64,000 nucleotides of DNA. Origin: RPQJ01 sp963778185 (GTDB taxonomy: Bacteria; Pseudomonadota; Gammaproteobacteria; Steroidobacterales; Steroidobacteraceae). The stretch is taken from NCBI GenBank assembly GCA_963778185.1, contig CAVZTF010000003.1, positions 1,240,001 to 1,304,000 of the forward strand. The letters are read 5' to 3'. The translations under genes were made by a program, and so were the position numbers. The notes beneath the pieces were generated by a model. The model did not search any database and was not told the DNA's origin. It saw only the letters and a list, made by a program, of their open reading frames with translations. Position 1 is the stretch's first letter; the number at the start of each line of letters is the position of its first letter. Below are positions 33,259-41,469 of this stretch, one piece after another.

Positions 33259-33966
33259 CTAGGCGCCGTCCGCTCGCTTGACCTCGACCCACGTCGCCAG
33301 CGCGCGCGCGCAAAGTTCCCCCTCGCCGTCGAAGACCGCGGTGCCGGCGAAATGCTTGCGGCCCTCCGCGCCGACCTTCCAGCCGATGACGGTGCACGGG
33401 TCGCCGACGCGGACACGACGGTCCACGTGCGCCTGCATCTCGCCGAGCAACATGACCCTGCGGCCGCCGGAGACGGCGAAGTATCCAGGGCAGTCGAGCG
33501 CCGCCCAGTGGTACTCGACGGCGACCTTGCCGTCACCGCCGTCGAGGGAATCGGCCGGCAGCCACGGCGCCGCCACCATTCCCGTGTCCAGCCTTCCCGG
33601 GAAGATGCGCATGCCGTCGCCGCGGCGGCGTTGCGGCCCGCAGACGAAGCAGTCCGGGAACGCGTGCTGGTGAAAGCCCGGATAGTGCTGCGACGCCCAC
33701 ACCGCCTGCGTGTAACGCGGCGGCGCAGGCACTTCGAGATCGAGGTGGTCGGTCACCGCCCGTGCGACTGGCGTCGGGCCCGCCGACAAGGTCCACTCGC
33801 CCGCGGCATCCTGCTCCAGCGCGAGGGGCACCTCGAGCGGCGGCGGCGACAACAGGCGCACGCGAGCATCCACGCCGGCCGCAACTGCGAACGCCCCGCA
33901 GACGTAGCCGCCGTTGCCGGAGTCCGGCGGGCCGTTGAAGCGTCGCGCGATCGTGATGGTATTCAC
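33259..33966 (-). CDS. Hotdog-fold thioesterase-like protein with CFVCG motif
   Basis: A 235-residue protein I recognise only as a conserved hypothetical. The N-terminal GPPDSGNGGYVCG and the middle FPDCFVCGPQRRRGDGMRIFPG (about 113-134) are characteristic; the C-terminal part (AVEYHWAALDCPG to the end) looks like a hotdog thioesterase half. The two Cys of CFVCG might bind a metal. The GTG start overlaps the stop of the DUF2007 gene (GTGA), so the pair is probably co-translated. No signal peptide; substrate unknown. Confidence 0.6.
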   Translation of the reverse strand: MNTITIARRFNGPPDSGNGGYVCGAFAVAAGVDARVRLLSPPPLEVPLALEQDAAGEWTLSAGPTPVARAVTDHLDLEVPAPPRYTQAVWASQHYPGFHQHAFPDCFVCGPQRRRGDGMRIFPGRLDTGMVAAPWLPADSLDGGDGKVAVEYHWAALDCPGYFAVSGGRRVMLLGEMQAHVDRRVRVGDPCTVIGWKVGAEGRKHFAGTAVFDGEGELCARALATWVEVKRADGA

Positions 33967-34289
33967 TCGGTCGATCCCTCTGCTGCGCCGGCCGCCGCGC
34001 AGCGCCAGCATTCGGAGAACTGCCCATCGATGCGCTCGCCGCAGCGCGGGCAGTCCCAGGGCTCGCTGGGGGCTCGCGGACGCAGCGCCTCATCGATCAA
34101 CCCGCGTGCGCGCAGCGACTGGCCGGACTCGCACACCCACAGCTCGGGCCAGCATTCCAGGAACGGTATCTCGCCCACCGCCCCGCCGAGACGCTCGTTA
34201 CGCACGAAGCACGCGATGCCCGCCGCCTCGAGCAGGTTGCGCAAGTGCGCAATCTCGATGGGCGACTCCGAAACGTGCACCCTGCGCAT
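33963..34289 (-). CDS. DUF2007 protein with C-terminal zinc ribbon
   Basis: A 108-residue protein. The first 65 residues fit the DUF2007 'putative signal transducing' fold (VHVSESPIEIAHLRNLLEAAGI, LGGAVGEIPF, ELWV). The C-terminus adds a zinc-ribbon-like CPRCGE...CWRC (about 79-97) with four Cys. It starts 20 bases from the divergent SDR gene and overlaps the thioesterase-like gene downstream. Function unknown; the ribbon suggests protein or nucleic-acid contact. Confidence 0.75.
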   Translation of the reverse strand: MRRVHVSESPIEIAHLRNLLEAAGIACFVRNERLGGAVGEIPFLECWPELWVCESGQSLRARGLIDEALRPRAPSEPWDCPRCGERIDGQFSECWRCAAAGAAEGSTE

Positions 34290-34309
34290 ACGGCCGCTAG
34301 CATTGGGCG

Positions 34310-35167
34310 ATGAGCAAATCCACGGCGACTACCATACTGTCCCGGCGCCTCCCGGCAAAGCGGGCCTTCATCACCGGGGCCGCGAGCGGTCTCGGACGCG
34401 CGACGGCGCTCGAACTCGCCCGGGACGGGTGGCGACTCGGCCTCCTCGACCGCTCGGCCGAGAACCTGCAGGAGGCCGGGCGCGAGTTGCGGACGGCCGG
34501 CGCGCAGACGCATGCCTACGCGGGCGACGTCGCGGACGAGGCGTTCGTCCGCGCCTCGGTGCTTGACTTCGTGGCGCACGCAGGCGGCCTCGATTTCATG
34601 ATGAACAACGCCGGCGTCGCGGTCGCCGGCCCGCTCGAGGAGACGCCGGTCGACGATTGGCGCTGGATCGTCGACATCAACCTGCTCGGCGTCGCCTGGG
34701 GCTGCCGGTCCGCCGTCCCCGTGATGCGCAAGCAGCGCTCGGGCCTCGTACTGAACGTCGCGAGTGCGGCGGGCTTTGCCGCCGGACCGCAGATGGCGGC
34801 CTACAACGCGACGAAGTCGGCGGTCATTTCGCTCAGCGAGACACTGGCGGCCGAGCTGCTGGGCACGGGCATCCAGGTCTCGGTGGCGATGCCGGGGTTC
34901 TTCAGCACGCACCTGCTCGACACCATGCGTGCACCGCCCGAGGCAAGCGCAGCGGCCCACAGCCTGATGGACAGGTCGAGCCACGACGCGACCGCGGCCG
35001 CCCGCGCACTGCTGCAGGCGGCCGCGAAGGAGACGCTGCACATCGTCTGGCCGAGGGAGTACCGGCTGGCGTGGCGCCTGAAGCGACTCTTCCCGGCGTG
35101 GTTCGTCAGGCGGATCGCGAAACTGCGGGATACGCAGCCGGCCGCGGCGAATCCACCGCGAGGATGA
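34310..35167 (+). CDS. Short-chain dehydrogenase/reductase
   Basis: A 285-residue classical SDR. The cofactor motif TGAASGLGRA is near 22, NNAG near 100, the catalytic Ser in LNVASAAG and the YNATK (Tyr-Lys) pair near 164-168. The long C-terminal tail (after 235) is basic with AWRLKRLFPAWF, resembling acetoin/diacetyl-type or lipid-acting SDRs with membrane contacts. Substrate unknown. Its last 62 bases overlap the 3' end of the M15 peptidase gene on the other strand. Confidence 0.82.
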   Translation: MSKSTATTILSRRLPAKRAFITGAASGLGRATALELARDGWRLGLLDRSAENLQEAGRELRTAGAQTHAYAGDVADEAFVRASVLDFVAHAGGLDFMMNNAGVAVAGPLEETPVDDWRWIVDINLLGVAWGCRSAVPVMRKQRSGLVLNVASAAGFAAGPQMAAYNATKSAVISLSETLAAELLGTGIQVSVAMPGFFSTHLLDTMRAPPEASAAAHSLMDRSSHDATAAARALLQAAAKETLHIVWPREYRLAWRLKRLFPAWFVRRIAKLRDTQPAAANPPRG

Positions 35168-35816
35168 AGCGGGTGTAGACCTCGGGCAGTCGCTCGAGCA
35201 CCTGCGCCTTGCCGAGCATCTCGCTGCCCGCGATCGCGCGCTTCAGCACGGGCAGCGTGAGTTCCTCGATGGCGCGAGCGGCGACCGGCCCGTAACTCAG
35301 GTGCCAGGGCTCGACGCCGGCGCCGCAGCCCTCGGTGGCATAGGGCCGGTGGAAGCCGTAGCGGCCCATGTTGGCGTCGAGCCACGGCGCGAGGCGCGCG
35401 AAGACACCGTCGCTGGAATATTCGGCCGGCACCAGTTGCACCTGGTAGCCCGCGGGCACCGCGGCCGCGTCAATGACGTCGATGTCCGAGCCCCAGTGAT
35501 GGCGGCTGCCCCCGGGGACCGCGGACCAGCACAGGATGGCGTCGATGCGCCGAGAATCGTCGAGCGCAGCCGCGTCGATCGGGCTGCCGCCGCGGTCGAG
35601 CAGCGGGCGCTCGCCGCGCCACTTGCGATTCCAGATCTGCACCTGGCGCTCGAAGTCACGGAAGCTCGAAGCCGCCGCAAGGTCGATGCCGGCGCGGGCG
35701 GCGGCATCGCGCATGGCCAGGAACGACGCGACGGCCTCGTAGTGCAGGGCGCAGCGCGGGACGTCGATCTCCACGATGTGCGACCGCGCCCGGCCGGTCA
35801 GTTCGAATTCGTTCAC
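35106..35816 (-). CDS. M15-family D-alanyl-D-alanine carboxypeptidase (VanY-like)
   Basis: A 236-residue zinc peptidase of the VanY/M15B type. Motifs in order are SSFRDFERQ near 50, the metal site SRHHWGSDIDV (first His and Asp) near 107, and GVEPWHLSY (catalytic Glu and metal His) near 168. It removes terminal D-Ala from peptidoglycan stems or acts in turnover. No signal peptide is seen from the chosen GTG (35816); an upstream reading adds no convincing signal either, so its location is unclear. It overlaps the convergent SDR gene by 62 bases. Confidence 0.83.
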   Translation of the reverse strand: MNEFELTGRARSHIVEIDVPRCALHYEAVASFLAMRDAAARAGIDLAAASSFRDFERQVQIWNRKWRGERPLLDRGGSPIDAAALDDSRRIDAILCWSAVPGGSRHHWGSDIDVIDAAAVPAGYQVQLVPAEYSSDGVFARLAPWLDANMGRYGFHRPYATEGCGAGVEPWHLSYGPVAARAIEELTLPVLKRAIAGSEMLGKAQVLERLPEVYTRFILAVDSPRPAAYPAVSRSA

Positions 35817-36034
35817 TGGGTGCTTGCCTCGGGCGGCAAGCATACCCGAGTCCTGCGCGGCGCCGAGGCGTCGCGCACGGCCCACGGTGTCGGAAAACTT
35901 GCCACTATTTCGGTTCTTTCGACACATTTTCATGTCGCCGCAGGGCGGACCCGGGTCTATGATCCCGGGCAGGTCGACGGCAACGAGAACAACAACGGTT
36001 CCCACCCGAGCGGCAGGAGTCCAGCGAGCCGGGC

Positions 36035-38185
36035 ATGCGTGGAATTCGACTCAAGTTCCGCTACATGCTGACCGTTTTCACGGTCGGCCTGCTGCTGACC
36101 GCGGCCGTCGGCGTCACGACTTTCATGTCCGAACGCCACGAGCAGCAGCAGCTGCGCCGGATCGTCTCCGAGGCGGGTTCGCTGCAGGCGGCGGAGCCAT
36201 CGGCTGCGATACCGGCGCTGCAACGCCAGATCGCCGAACTCATCGCGCACGCCTACTCCGGCCGGATAGCCGCGATCATCGGGCTCGGCCTCGCGCTGTC
36301 GGTGCTCGCTGCCTGGGTCACCGGGCTGCTGATCTCGCGCATCGATCGCGCCATGACGGCACTGATGGTGAGCGCGGACCGCATCGGGCAGGGCCTGCAG
36401 TCCGGCCCGGTAAGCAGCAGCGGCGTGCCGGAGATCGCGGCGCTCGAGACCTCGCTCGAACGGATGCGCTGCACGCTGGCCGGTACCACGATCTCGCGCG
36501 ACTACCTCGACACGCTGCTGAACAGCATGCACGACGCCGTGCTGGTGACCGCGCCCGACGGCCGCGTGCGCACCGCCAACCTCGCGGCCGCCCGCCTGCT
36601 CGGGCGCGACGCGTCGGAACTGCAGGGTACGGAGTTCACGTCCCTGATTGCCGAGCCGCACCGCCCCGTCTTCAACCTCGCGCAGGTAATCGCCGAGCCG
36701 GGCGAGACCGTCGTCAGCACCGCGCGCGGGCAGACCATTCCCGTCTCGGTCAGCGCGTCCGCGGTCTCGAGCGAGGACCCGCAGTTCCAGGGAACCATCT
36801 TCGTGCTGCGCGACATCACCGAGCGCAAGCGTGCCGAGCGGCGCATCCGTTACCTCGCCCGCTTCGACGCGCTCACCAAGATGCCGAACCGCATGCAGTT
36901 CCAGCACCTGCTGCACCAGGCCATCGCCCGCTGCCTGCGCCAGGGGCGCGGCCTCGGGCTGCTCTACGTGGACGTGGATAATTTCAAGGAAATCAACGAC
37001 ACGTTCGGCCACGCGGCGGGCGACCGGGTACTCGAGACGGTTGCCGAGCGCCTGGCGCGCGTCCTGCCGAAGGAGTCGGTGGTCGGACGACTCGCCGGCG
37101 ACGAGTTCGCGATCTTCGTCGAGACCGCCGACGGCACCCGCGATCGCCACGAGCAGTCCGCGTCCCTGGCACGGCAGGTCCTGGGCGAAGTGTCGCGGCC
37201 GCTGCACGTCGGCGAGCACGAGATCGAGGTCACTGCCAGCATCGGCATCGCGGCCTGCCCGGACGATGCCGACAACGTCATCGACCTGATTCGCAACGCG
37301 GACGCGGCGATGTACCACGCCAAGCGCGCGGGACGGAATTGCCACGTCTTCTACGCGCCCGAGATGAATGCCGCCGCCGTCGAGCGGCTGCTGCTCAAGA
37401 GCAAGCTGCGCCGCGCGCTCGAGCGGGACGAGTTCGTGGTGCGCTACCAGCCGAAGGTGGACCTCGGCAGCGGCCACGTCGTGGGCGCCGAGGCGCTGTT
37501 GCGCTGGCGGCTGCCGGGACACGGCGAGATCGCCCCCTCGCAATTCATACCCCTCGCCGAGGAGTCGCGCCTGATCCTGGACATCGGCGCCTGGGTCCTG
37601 AACCAGGTGTGCAGCGACTATGCGATCTGGCAGCAGCGGGTGCCGGATCCGGGCCTCGTCGCGATCAACCTCTCGCTCAAGGAGCTGAGCCAGGCGAGCT
37701 TCATCCCGCGCTGCCGCTCGGTGTTCGAGAAGCACGGGGTGCAGCCGAGCCGCGTGGAGCTCGAGATCACCGAGACGACCCTGATGATGGACGCCGAGCG
37801 CACCCTGCCGTTGCTCGACGAGCTGCGCGCCATGGGCGTGCACCTGTCCATCGACGACTTCGGCACGGGCTACTCCAGCCTGAGCGCCCTGCAGCAGTTC
37901 CCGATCGGCACGCTCAAGATCGACAAGTCGTTCGTCCGCAACGCCGCCACCGATCCCGACGACGCGACCATCGTCCGCACGATCATCGAGATGGGCCGCA
38001 GCCTCGGGCTGCAGGTGCTGGCCGAAGGCATCGAGACCGAGGAGCAGCGCTACTTCCTGCTGCACGCCGGGTGCCAGTATGGACAAGGCCGGCTGTTCGG
38101 CGAGCCGACCACCGCGAGCGAGTTCTTCGACCTGATCCTGCGGCAGGCCACGGGCGAGCACCCAGTGCTGCGCCTTCCTGCCTGA
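36035..38185 (+). CDS. Membrane PAS-GGDEF-EAL cyclic-di-GMP protein
   Basis: A 716-residue sensor: TM1 (11-29), a short periplasmic loop, TM2 (77-99), a PAS domain (about 155-265), GGDEF (about 275-430) and EAL (about 450-705). The GGDEF motif reads AGDEF (354-358), a form often still active; no RxxD product-inhibition site precedes it. The EAL domain keeps EAL (486-488), ETTL, DDFGTGYSSLS, KIDKSF and EGIET, so phosphodiesterase activity is likely. The balance of synthesis and breakdown cannot be read. The 218-base gap upstream, between it and the M15 gene, is AT-richer near 35900-35945 but shows no convincing promoter. Confidence 0.9.
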   Translation: MRGIRLKFRYMLTVFTVGLLLTAAVGVTTFMSERHEQQQLRRIVSEAGSLQAAEPSAAIPALQRQIAELIAHAYSGRIAAIIGLGLALSVLAAWVTGLLISRIDRAMTALMVSADRIGQGLQSGPVSSSGVPEIAALETSLERMRCTLAGTTISRDYLDTLLNSMHDAVLVTAPDGRVRTANLAAARLLGRDASELQGTEFTSLIAEPHRPVFNLAQVIAEPGETVVSTARGQTIPVSVSASAVSSEDPQFQGTIFVLRDITERKRAERRIRYLARFDALTKMPNRMQFQHLLHQAIARCLRQGRGLGLLYVDVDNFKEINDTFGHAAGDRVLETVAERLARVLPKESVVGRLAGDEFAIFVETADGTRDRHEQSASLARQVLGEVSRPLHVGEHEIEVTASIGIAACPDDADNVIDLIRNADAAMYHAKRAGRNCHVFYAPEMNAAAVERLLLKSKLRRALERDEFVVRYQPKVDLGSGHVVGAEALLRWRLPGHGEIAPSQFIPLAEESRLILDIGAWVLNQVCSDYAIWQQRVPDPGLVAINLSLKELSQASFIPRCRSVFEKHGVQPSRVELEITETTLMMDAERTLPLLDELRAMGVHLSIDDFGTGYSSLSALQQFPIGTLKIDKSFVRNAATDPDDATIVRTIIEMGRSLGLQVLAEGIETEEQRYFLLHAGCQYGQGRLFGEPTTASEFFDLILRQATGEHPVLRLPA

Positions 38186-38191
38186 GTTCGC

Positions 38192-38219
38192 TTGTACATA
38201 TATACCCTGTAATTATCCT
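38192..38219 (+). promoter_or_regulatory. Promoter of the MerR/B12 regulator gene
   Basis: TTGTAC (38192-38197) and TATCCT (38214-38219) are 16 bases apart in an unusually AT-rich island. TGTACAT, TGTAATT and TTTACAT elements recur through 38193-38225, spaced about 15 and 11 bases, and could be operator half-sites for autoregulation. Confidence 0.5.
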
Positions 38220-38252
38220 TTACATGGCTGAAAGCCGGGGTATCATCCGGCC

Positions 38253-39137
38253 ATGTATTCCATCAAGGCCGTTTCCCAGGCAACGGGACTCACCGTGGAA
38301 ACGCTCCGTGCCTGGGAGCGCCGCTACGGCGTCGTGGTACCGCAGCGGGACGCCACGGGACGGCGCGTTTACACGCCCGAGGACGTCATCCGGCTGCGGC
38401 GCCTGCGGGAAGCCACGGATCGCGGCCATCCAATCGGCCGTCTTGCGCAACTTTCGGCCGAGGCGCTGGCGGGGCTGCTCAACCAGTCCCCGGGCGGACC
38501 CGACGCCGCGGCGTCCGCACTGGTCGAGCGCATCCTCGAAGCGGCCCAGCAGTTCCACGCAGCGGAGTGCGAACAGGCCCTGACGCTCGCAATCGCGTCA
38601 ATGCCGCCACAGCAGCTCATCACGGACGTGCTGACGCCGTTGCTGCGCGAGGTGGGCGAGCGCTGGCATCGTGGCGATTTCGCCATCGCCCAGGAACGCC
38701 TGGTGTCGACAACCGTGCGGCGCCACATCGGGCTGGTGCTCGACACCTATGACCGCGGCGCGCGCGGCAACGGCATCGTCTTCGCGACGCTGCCGGGGGA
38801 ACGCCACGAACTCGGCCTGCTGATGTCGGCGCTCACCTGCGCGAGCAGGGGCTTCCGCACCCACTACCTCGGTGCAGACGTACCGGCGGAGGAGATCGCC
38901 CGGTTCGCCCGTGCCGTCGATGCGTCGGCAGTCGCAGTGAGCGTGGTGCTGCTCGAACTGCTGCCGACCCTGCCGCAGCAGCTGCAGGCACTCGTCGACG
39001 GACTCGGCACGGCCGCAAACGTCTGGATCGGCGGTTCGGCGAGCCTCAACCTCGAGGACGAATTGCTGCCGCCAGGCTGTCATCTCGTGAGCGACCAGTT
39101 CGAGCTCGAACGCCGGCTGGACATGCTCCAGCGCTGA
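38253..39137 (+). CDS. MerR-family regulator with cobalamin-binding domain (CarH/LitR-like)
   Basis: A 294-residue regulator: an N-terminal MerR helix-turn-helix (YSIKAVSQATGLTVETLRAWERRYGV), a four-helix cap (about 85-165) and a B12-binding Rossmann domain (about 172-290) with the lower-ligand motif GERHELG, His at 185. W138-H139 correspond to the cap Trp and the His that binds cobalt after light in Thermus CarH. The usual cap motif Wx9EH reads Wx9ER here (E148, R149). Such proteins repress light-induced genes through AdoB12. No carotenoid or photolyase genes are in the window, so the target is unknown. Confidence 0.83.
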   Translation: MYSIKAVSQATGLTVETLRAWERRYGVVVPQRDATGRRVYTPEDVIRLRRLREATDRGHPIGRLAQLSAEALAGLLNQSPGGPDAAASALVERILEAAQQFHAAECEQALTLAIASMPPQQLITDVLTPLLREVGERWHRGDFAIAQERLVSTTVRRHIGLVLDTYDRGARGNGIVFATLPGERHELGLLMSALTCASRGFRTHYLGADVPAEEIARFARAVDASAVAVSVVLLELLPTLPQQLQALVDGLGTAANVWIGGSASLNLEDELLPPGCHLVSDQFELERRLDMLQR

Positions 39138-39147
39138 GCGGGACAGC

Positions 39148-39765
39148 TCAGCGCGAAAGGCCCGCGGTGCCGGCGCGCACGCGCTCGACGACGGTCTGCA
39201 CGGCCTGGTTGGTGGCCACCCCGAAGGCCGCGACCACGGCCGGCTGGCGATTCTGCCCGGCGACGGCCTCGGCGACGGCCACGAAGCTCGTCAGGCGGAC
39301 GCCCTTGCGGCTGTCCACCAGGGTCGCCTGAAGCTCGACACGCACGCGCGGCGCAGCGTCGGCCTCCGGGTACAGGGCCTCGAATCGCCGCAGTTCGACG
39401 TCCAGCAGCAGGTCGGTCGGGACGCGGCTCGGCGCCGCCACCGTCGTGGCGAAGCGGCCGTCCGCGGTGAACGCCTGCACCAGCAGTTGCTGCAGCATCT
39501 GGGGCGCGGCGTCGGCCCAGCGTACGCCGGCGAAGTAATCGAAGTTGCCTCCCGGCCCGGCCACGGCGACACGGTCCGTGTCGAGCGACGACGCCGCACG
39601 CGGACGGGCCACGCCGAGCGCCAGTGGCAACGGATCGCCACCCGCGGCCAGGCTCGGTCCGTCGAGCCGGTAGACCTCGGGCGCCGCATTGCTGGAGGTC
39701 AGCAGCGAGCCGGCGCAGCCCGCGCAGAGCGAGGCGAGCGCAATCATCGCCAGGCGCCGGTTCAA
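39148..39765 (-). CDS. ABC-type transport auxiliary lipoprotein (MCE-associated)
   Basis: A 205-residue lipoprotein with signal and lipobox CAGCAG (cleavage before Cys16 or so) of the ABC-type transport auxiliary family (PqiC-like). It is the last gene of the MCE operon and overlaps the MlaD-type gene by four bases. It probably sits at the outer membrane and receives or passes lipid from the MCE ring. Only modest motifs (VYRLDGPSLA; WADAAPQMLQQLL) are conserved. Confidence 0.83.
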   Translation of the reverse strand: MNRRLAMIALASLCAGCAGSLLTSSNAAPEVYRLDGPSLAAGGDPLPLALGVARPRAASSLDTDRVAVAGPGGNFDYFAGVRWADAAPQMLQQLLVQAFTADGRFATTVAAPSRVPTDLLLDVELRRFEALYPEADAAPRVRVELQATLVDSRKGVRLTSFVAVAEAVAGQNRQPAVVAAFGVATNQAVQTVVERVRAGTAGLSR

Positions 39766-40697
39766 GGTGCGATCTCCACGCCGCTCTCCTTCTTTTCGCG
39801 CAGCAGGCTCGAGGGTTCGTTGCGCAGGCCGCGCGCCAGCGAGCGCACTTCGGCGCTCGCGTCCCTCAGGTCGATCACGAGTTGCTGCATCTCCTGGGTA
39901 CCGGTGCCTGCGAGCTGGTTCAACGACTCCTCGTTGCCGGCGACGATTCGGTCGAGGCTCGCCGCGGTGCGGCCGAGCTTGTCCGCCGCGACCCGCAGGC
40001 CACCGAGGGACGCCTCGACGTCCGGCTGCGCATTGGCGAGCAGTGCGTTCATGCGCTGCGACAGTGCGGCCACCTCGGCCGCCGTCCGGCGCAGGTCCGC
40101 CGTGAGCGCGGCAGCGTCGGTCGTGATCGCCGGAAGGTCCTGCGACGCGCGCTGCAGGTTCGCGAGCGAAGCCGTCACCGCCTGCAGATTGTCATCTCCG
40201 AGCAGGTGTTCGACCCGCGCCAGGACTGCGCCCGCATGGCCCACGAGGTCCGGCAGCCGCTCGAGGAACGCCTCGATGTCGCCCTTGCGCGAGACGATGA
40301 CCGGGTAGCGGTCGCCCTTGTCCAGCGGCTGCGCCGAGTTGGCCGCCGGATCCTTCTGCAGGTCGATGTACAGGAGGCCCGTCAGGCCGAGCAGTCCGAG
40401 CCGTGCGCGTGTCGCGCCCGACAACGGCGTCGTGTCGTTCACCTCGACGACGACTTTCACCCGCCCGGGATTCGCTCGATCCACCGACAGCCTCTCGACT
40501 CGACCGACGTCGACGCCGAGGTAGCGCACGGGGCTGCCCTCGGCGAGCCCGCTCACCGAGCCGTTGAAATAGATCTCGTAGCTCTCGTAGACGCGCCGGT
40601 CGCCCTTGCCGGAATACCACCAGACGAACGTGAACGCCGCCGCGACCGCGAGCAATGCGAAGATCGCCACGGCGGCGTATTTCGCGTCACGTTCCAC
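39762..40697 (-). CDS. MlaD/MCE-domain lipid transport protein
   Basis: A 311-residue protein with one N-terminal membrane anchor (about 8-28), an MCE domain (about 35-125; YFNGSVSGLAEGSPVRYLGVDVGRV) and a long helical tail (about 150-300), longer than E. coli MlaD (about 183). It would form a hexameric ring moving lipids across the periplasm. It overlaps the ATPase gene by 11 bases. Confidence 0.88.
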   Translation of the reverse strand: MERDAKYAAVAIFALLAVAAAFTFVWWYSGKGDRRVYESYEIYFNGSVSGLAEGSPVRYLGVDVGRVERLSVDRANPGRVKVVVEVNDTTPLSGATRARLGLLGLTGLLYIDLQKDPAANSAQPLDKGDRYPVIVSRKGDIEAFLERLPDLVGHAGAVLARVEHLLGDDNLQAVTASLANLQRASQDLPAITTDAAALTADLRRTAAEVAALSQRMNALLANAQPDVEASLGGLRVAADKLGRTAASLDRIVAGNEESLNQLAGTGTQEMQQLVIDLRDASAEVRSLARGLRNEPSSLLREKKESGVEIAP

Positions 40698-41469
40698 GTC
40701 CGGCCTCCAGGTTCGTCGTCATGGCGCGGCCCCGCGCACCGTGGAAATACTGCCGTATCCAGGGATGCTCGTTGGCGACGATGCCTTCGAGGGTGTCGAC
40801 GATGACGCGGCGATCGACCAGCACCGCGACACGGTCGCATGTCCTCAGCAGGGTGTCCAGATCGTGCGTAACCATGACCACCGTCAGGTGCAGCGTGCCG
40901 CGCAGATAGAGGACGAGGTCGTCGAAAGCGGTGGCGGCGATCGGGTCGAGGCCCGCCGTGGGCTCGTCGAGGAACAGCAGCGCCGGATCGAGGGCGAGCG
41001 CGCGCGCCAGCGCCACCCGCTTCACCATGCCGCCCGACAGTTGCGCCGGGAACTTCCCGGCCGTGTCGAGCGGCAGGCCCACCATCCGCAGCCGTAACTC
41101 GACCAGCCTCGCGAGCGTCGGCTCGTCGAGCTCCATCGCCTCGACCACCGGCAGCGTCAGGTTGTCCGCGACCGTGAGCGAACTGAAGAGCGCCCCGTGC
41201 TGGAAGGTCACGCCGTAGCTGCGCTTCACTTCGCGCAGCTCTCGCCTGCTCATCCGGGTGATGTCGCGGCCCGCCACCTCGACTGTTCCGGCGTTGGGAT
41301 GGTGCAGCCCGAGCATGGTCTTGAGCAGCACCGACTTGCCACTGCCGGACCCGCCGACGATGCCGAAGACCTCGCTCCGCCGCACGTCGAACGCGACGCC
41401 GTCGTGCACCACCTGCGTGCCAAAGCGATTGACCAGGCCGCGGACCTCGATGACGTGCTCACCGGCCAT
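40687..41469 (-). CDS. MCE-type lipid ABC transporter ATP-binding protein
   Basis: A 260-residue ABC ATPase of the MlaF group: Walker A GGSGSGKSVLL near 40, Q-loop TFQHGALF, signature LSGGMVKRVALARA (MlaF-type), Walker B LLFLDEPTAGLDP and a C-terminal THD. It energises the MlaE-type permease encoded upstream (ATGA overlap) and the MCE protein encoded downstream. Confidence 0.92.
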   Translation of the reverse strand: MAGEHVIEVRGLVNRFGTQVVHDGVAFDVRRSEVFGIVGGSGSGKSVLLKTMLGLHHPNAGTVEVAGRDITRMSRRELREVKRSYGVTFQHGALFSSLTVADNLTLPVVEAMELDEPTLARLVELRLRMVGLPLDTAGKFPAQLSGGMVKRVALARALALDPALLFLDEPTAGLDPIAATAFDDLVLYLRGTLHLTVVMVTHDLDTLLRTCDRVAVLVDRRVIVDTLEGIVANEHPWIRQYFHGARGRAMTTNLEAGRGT

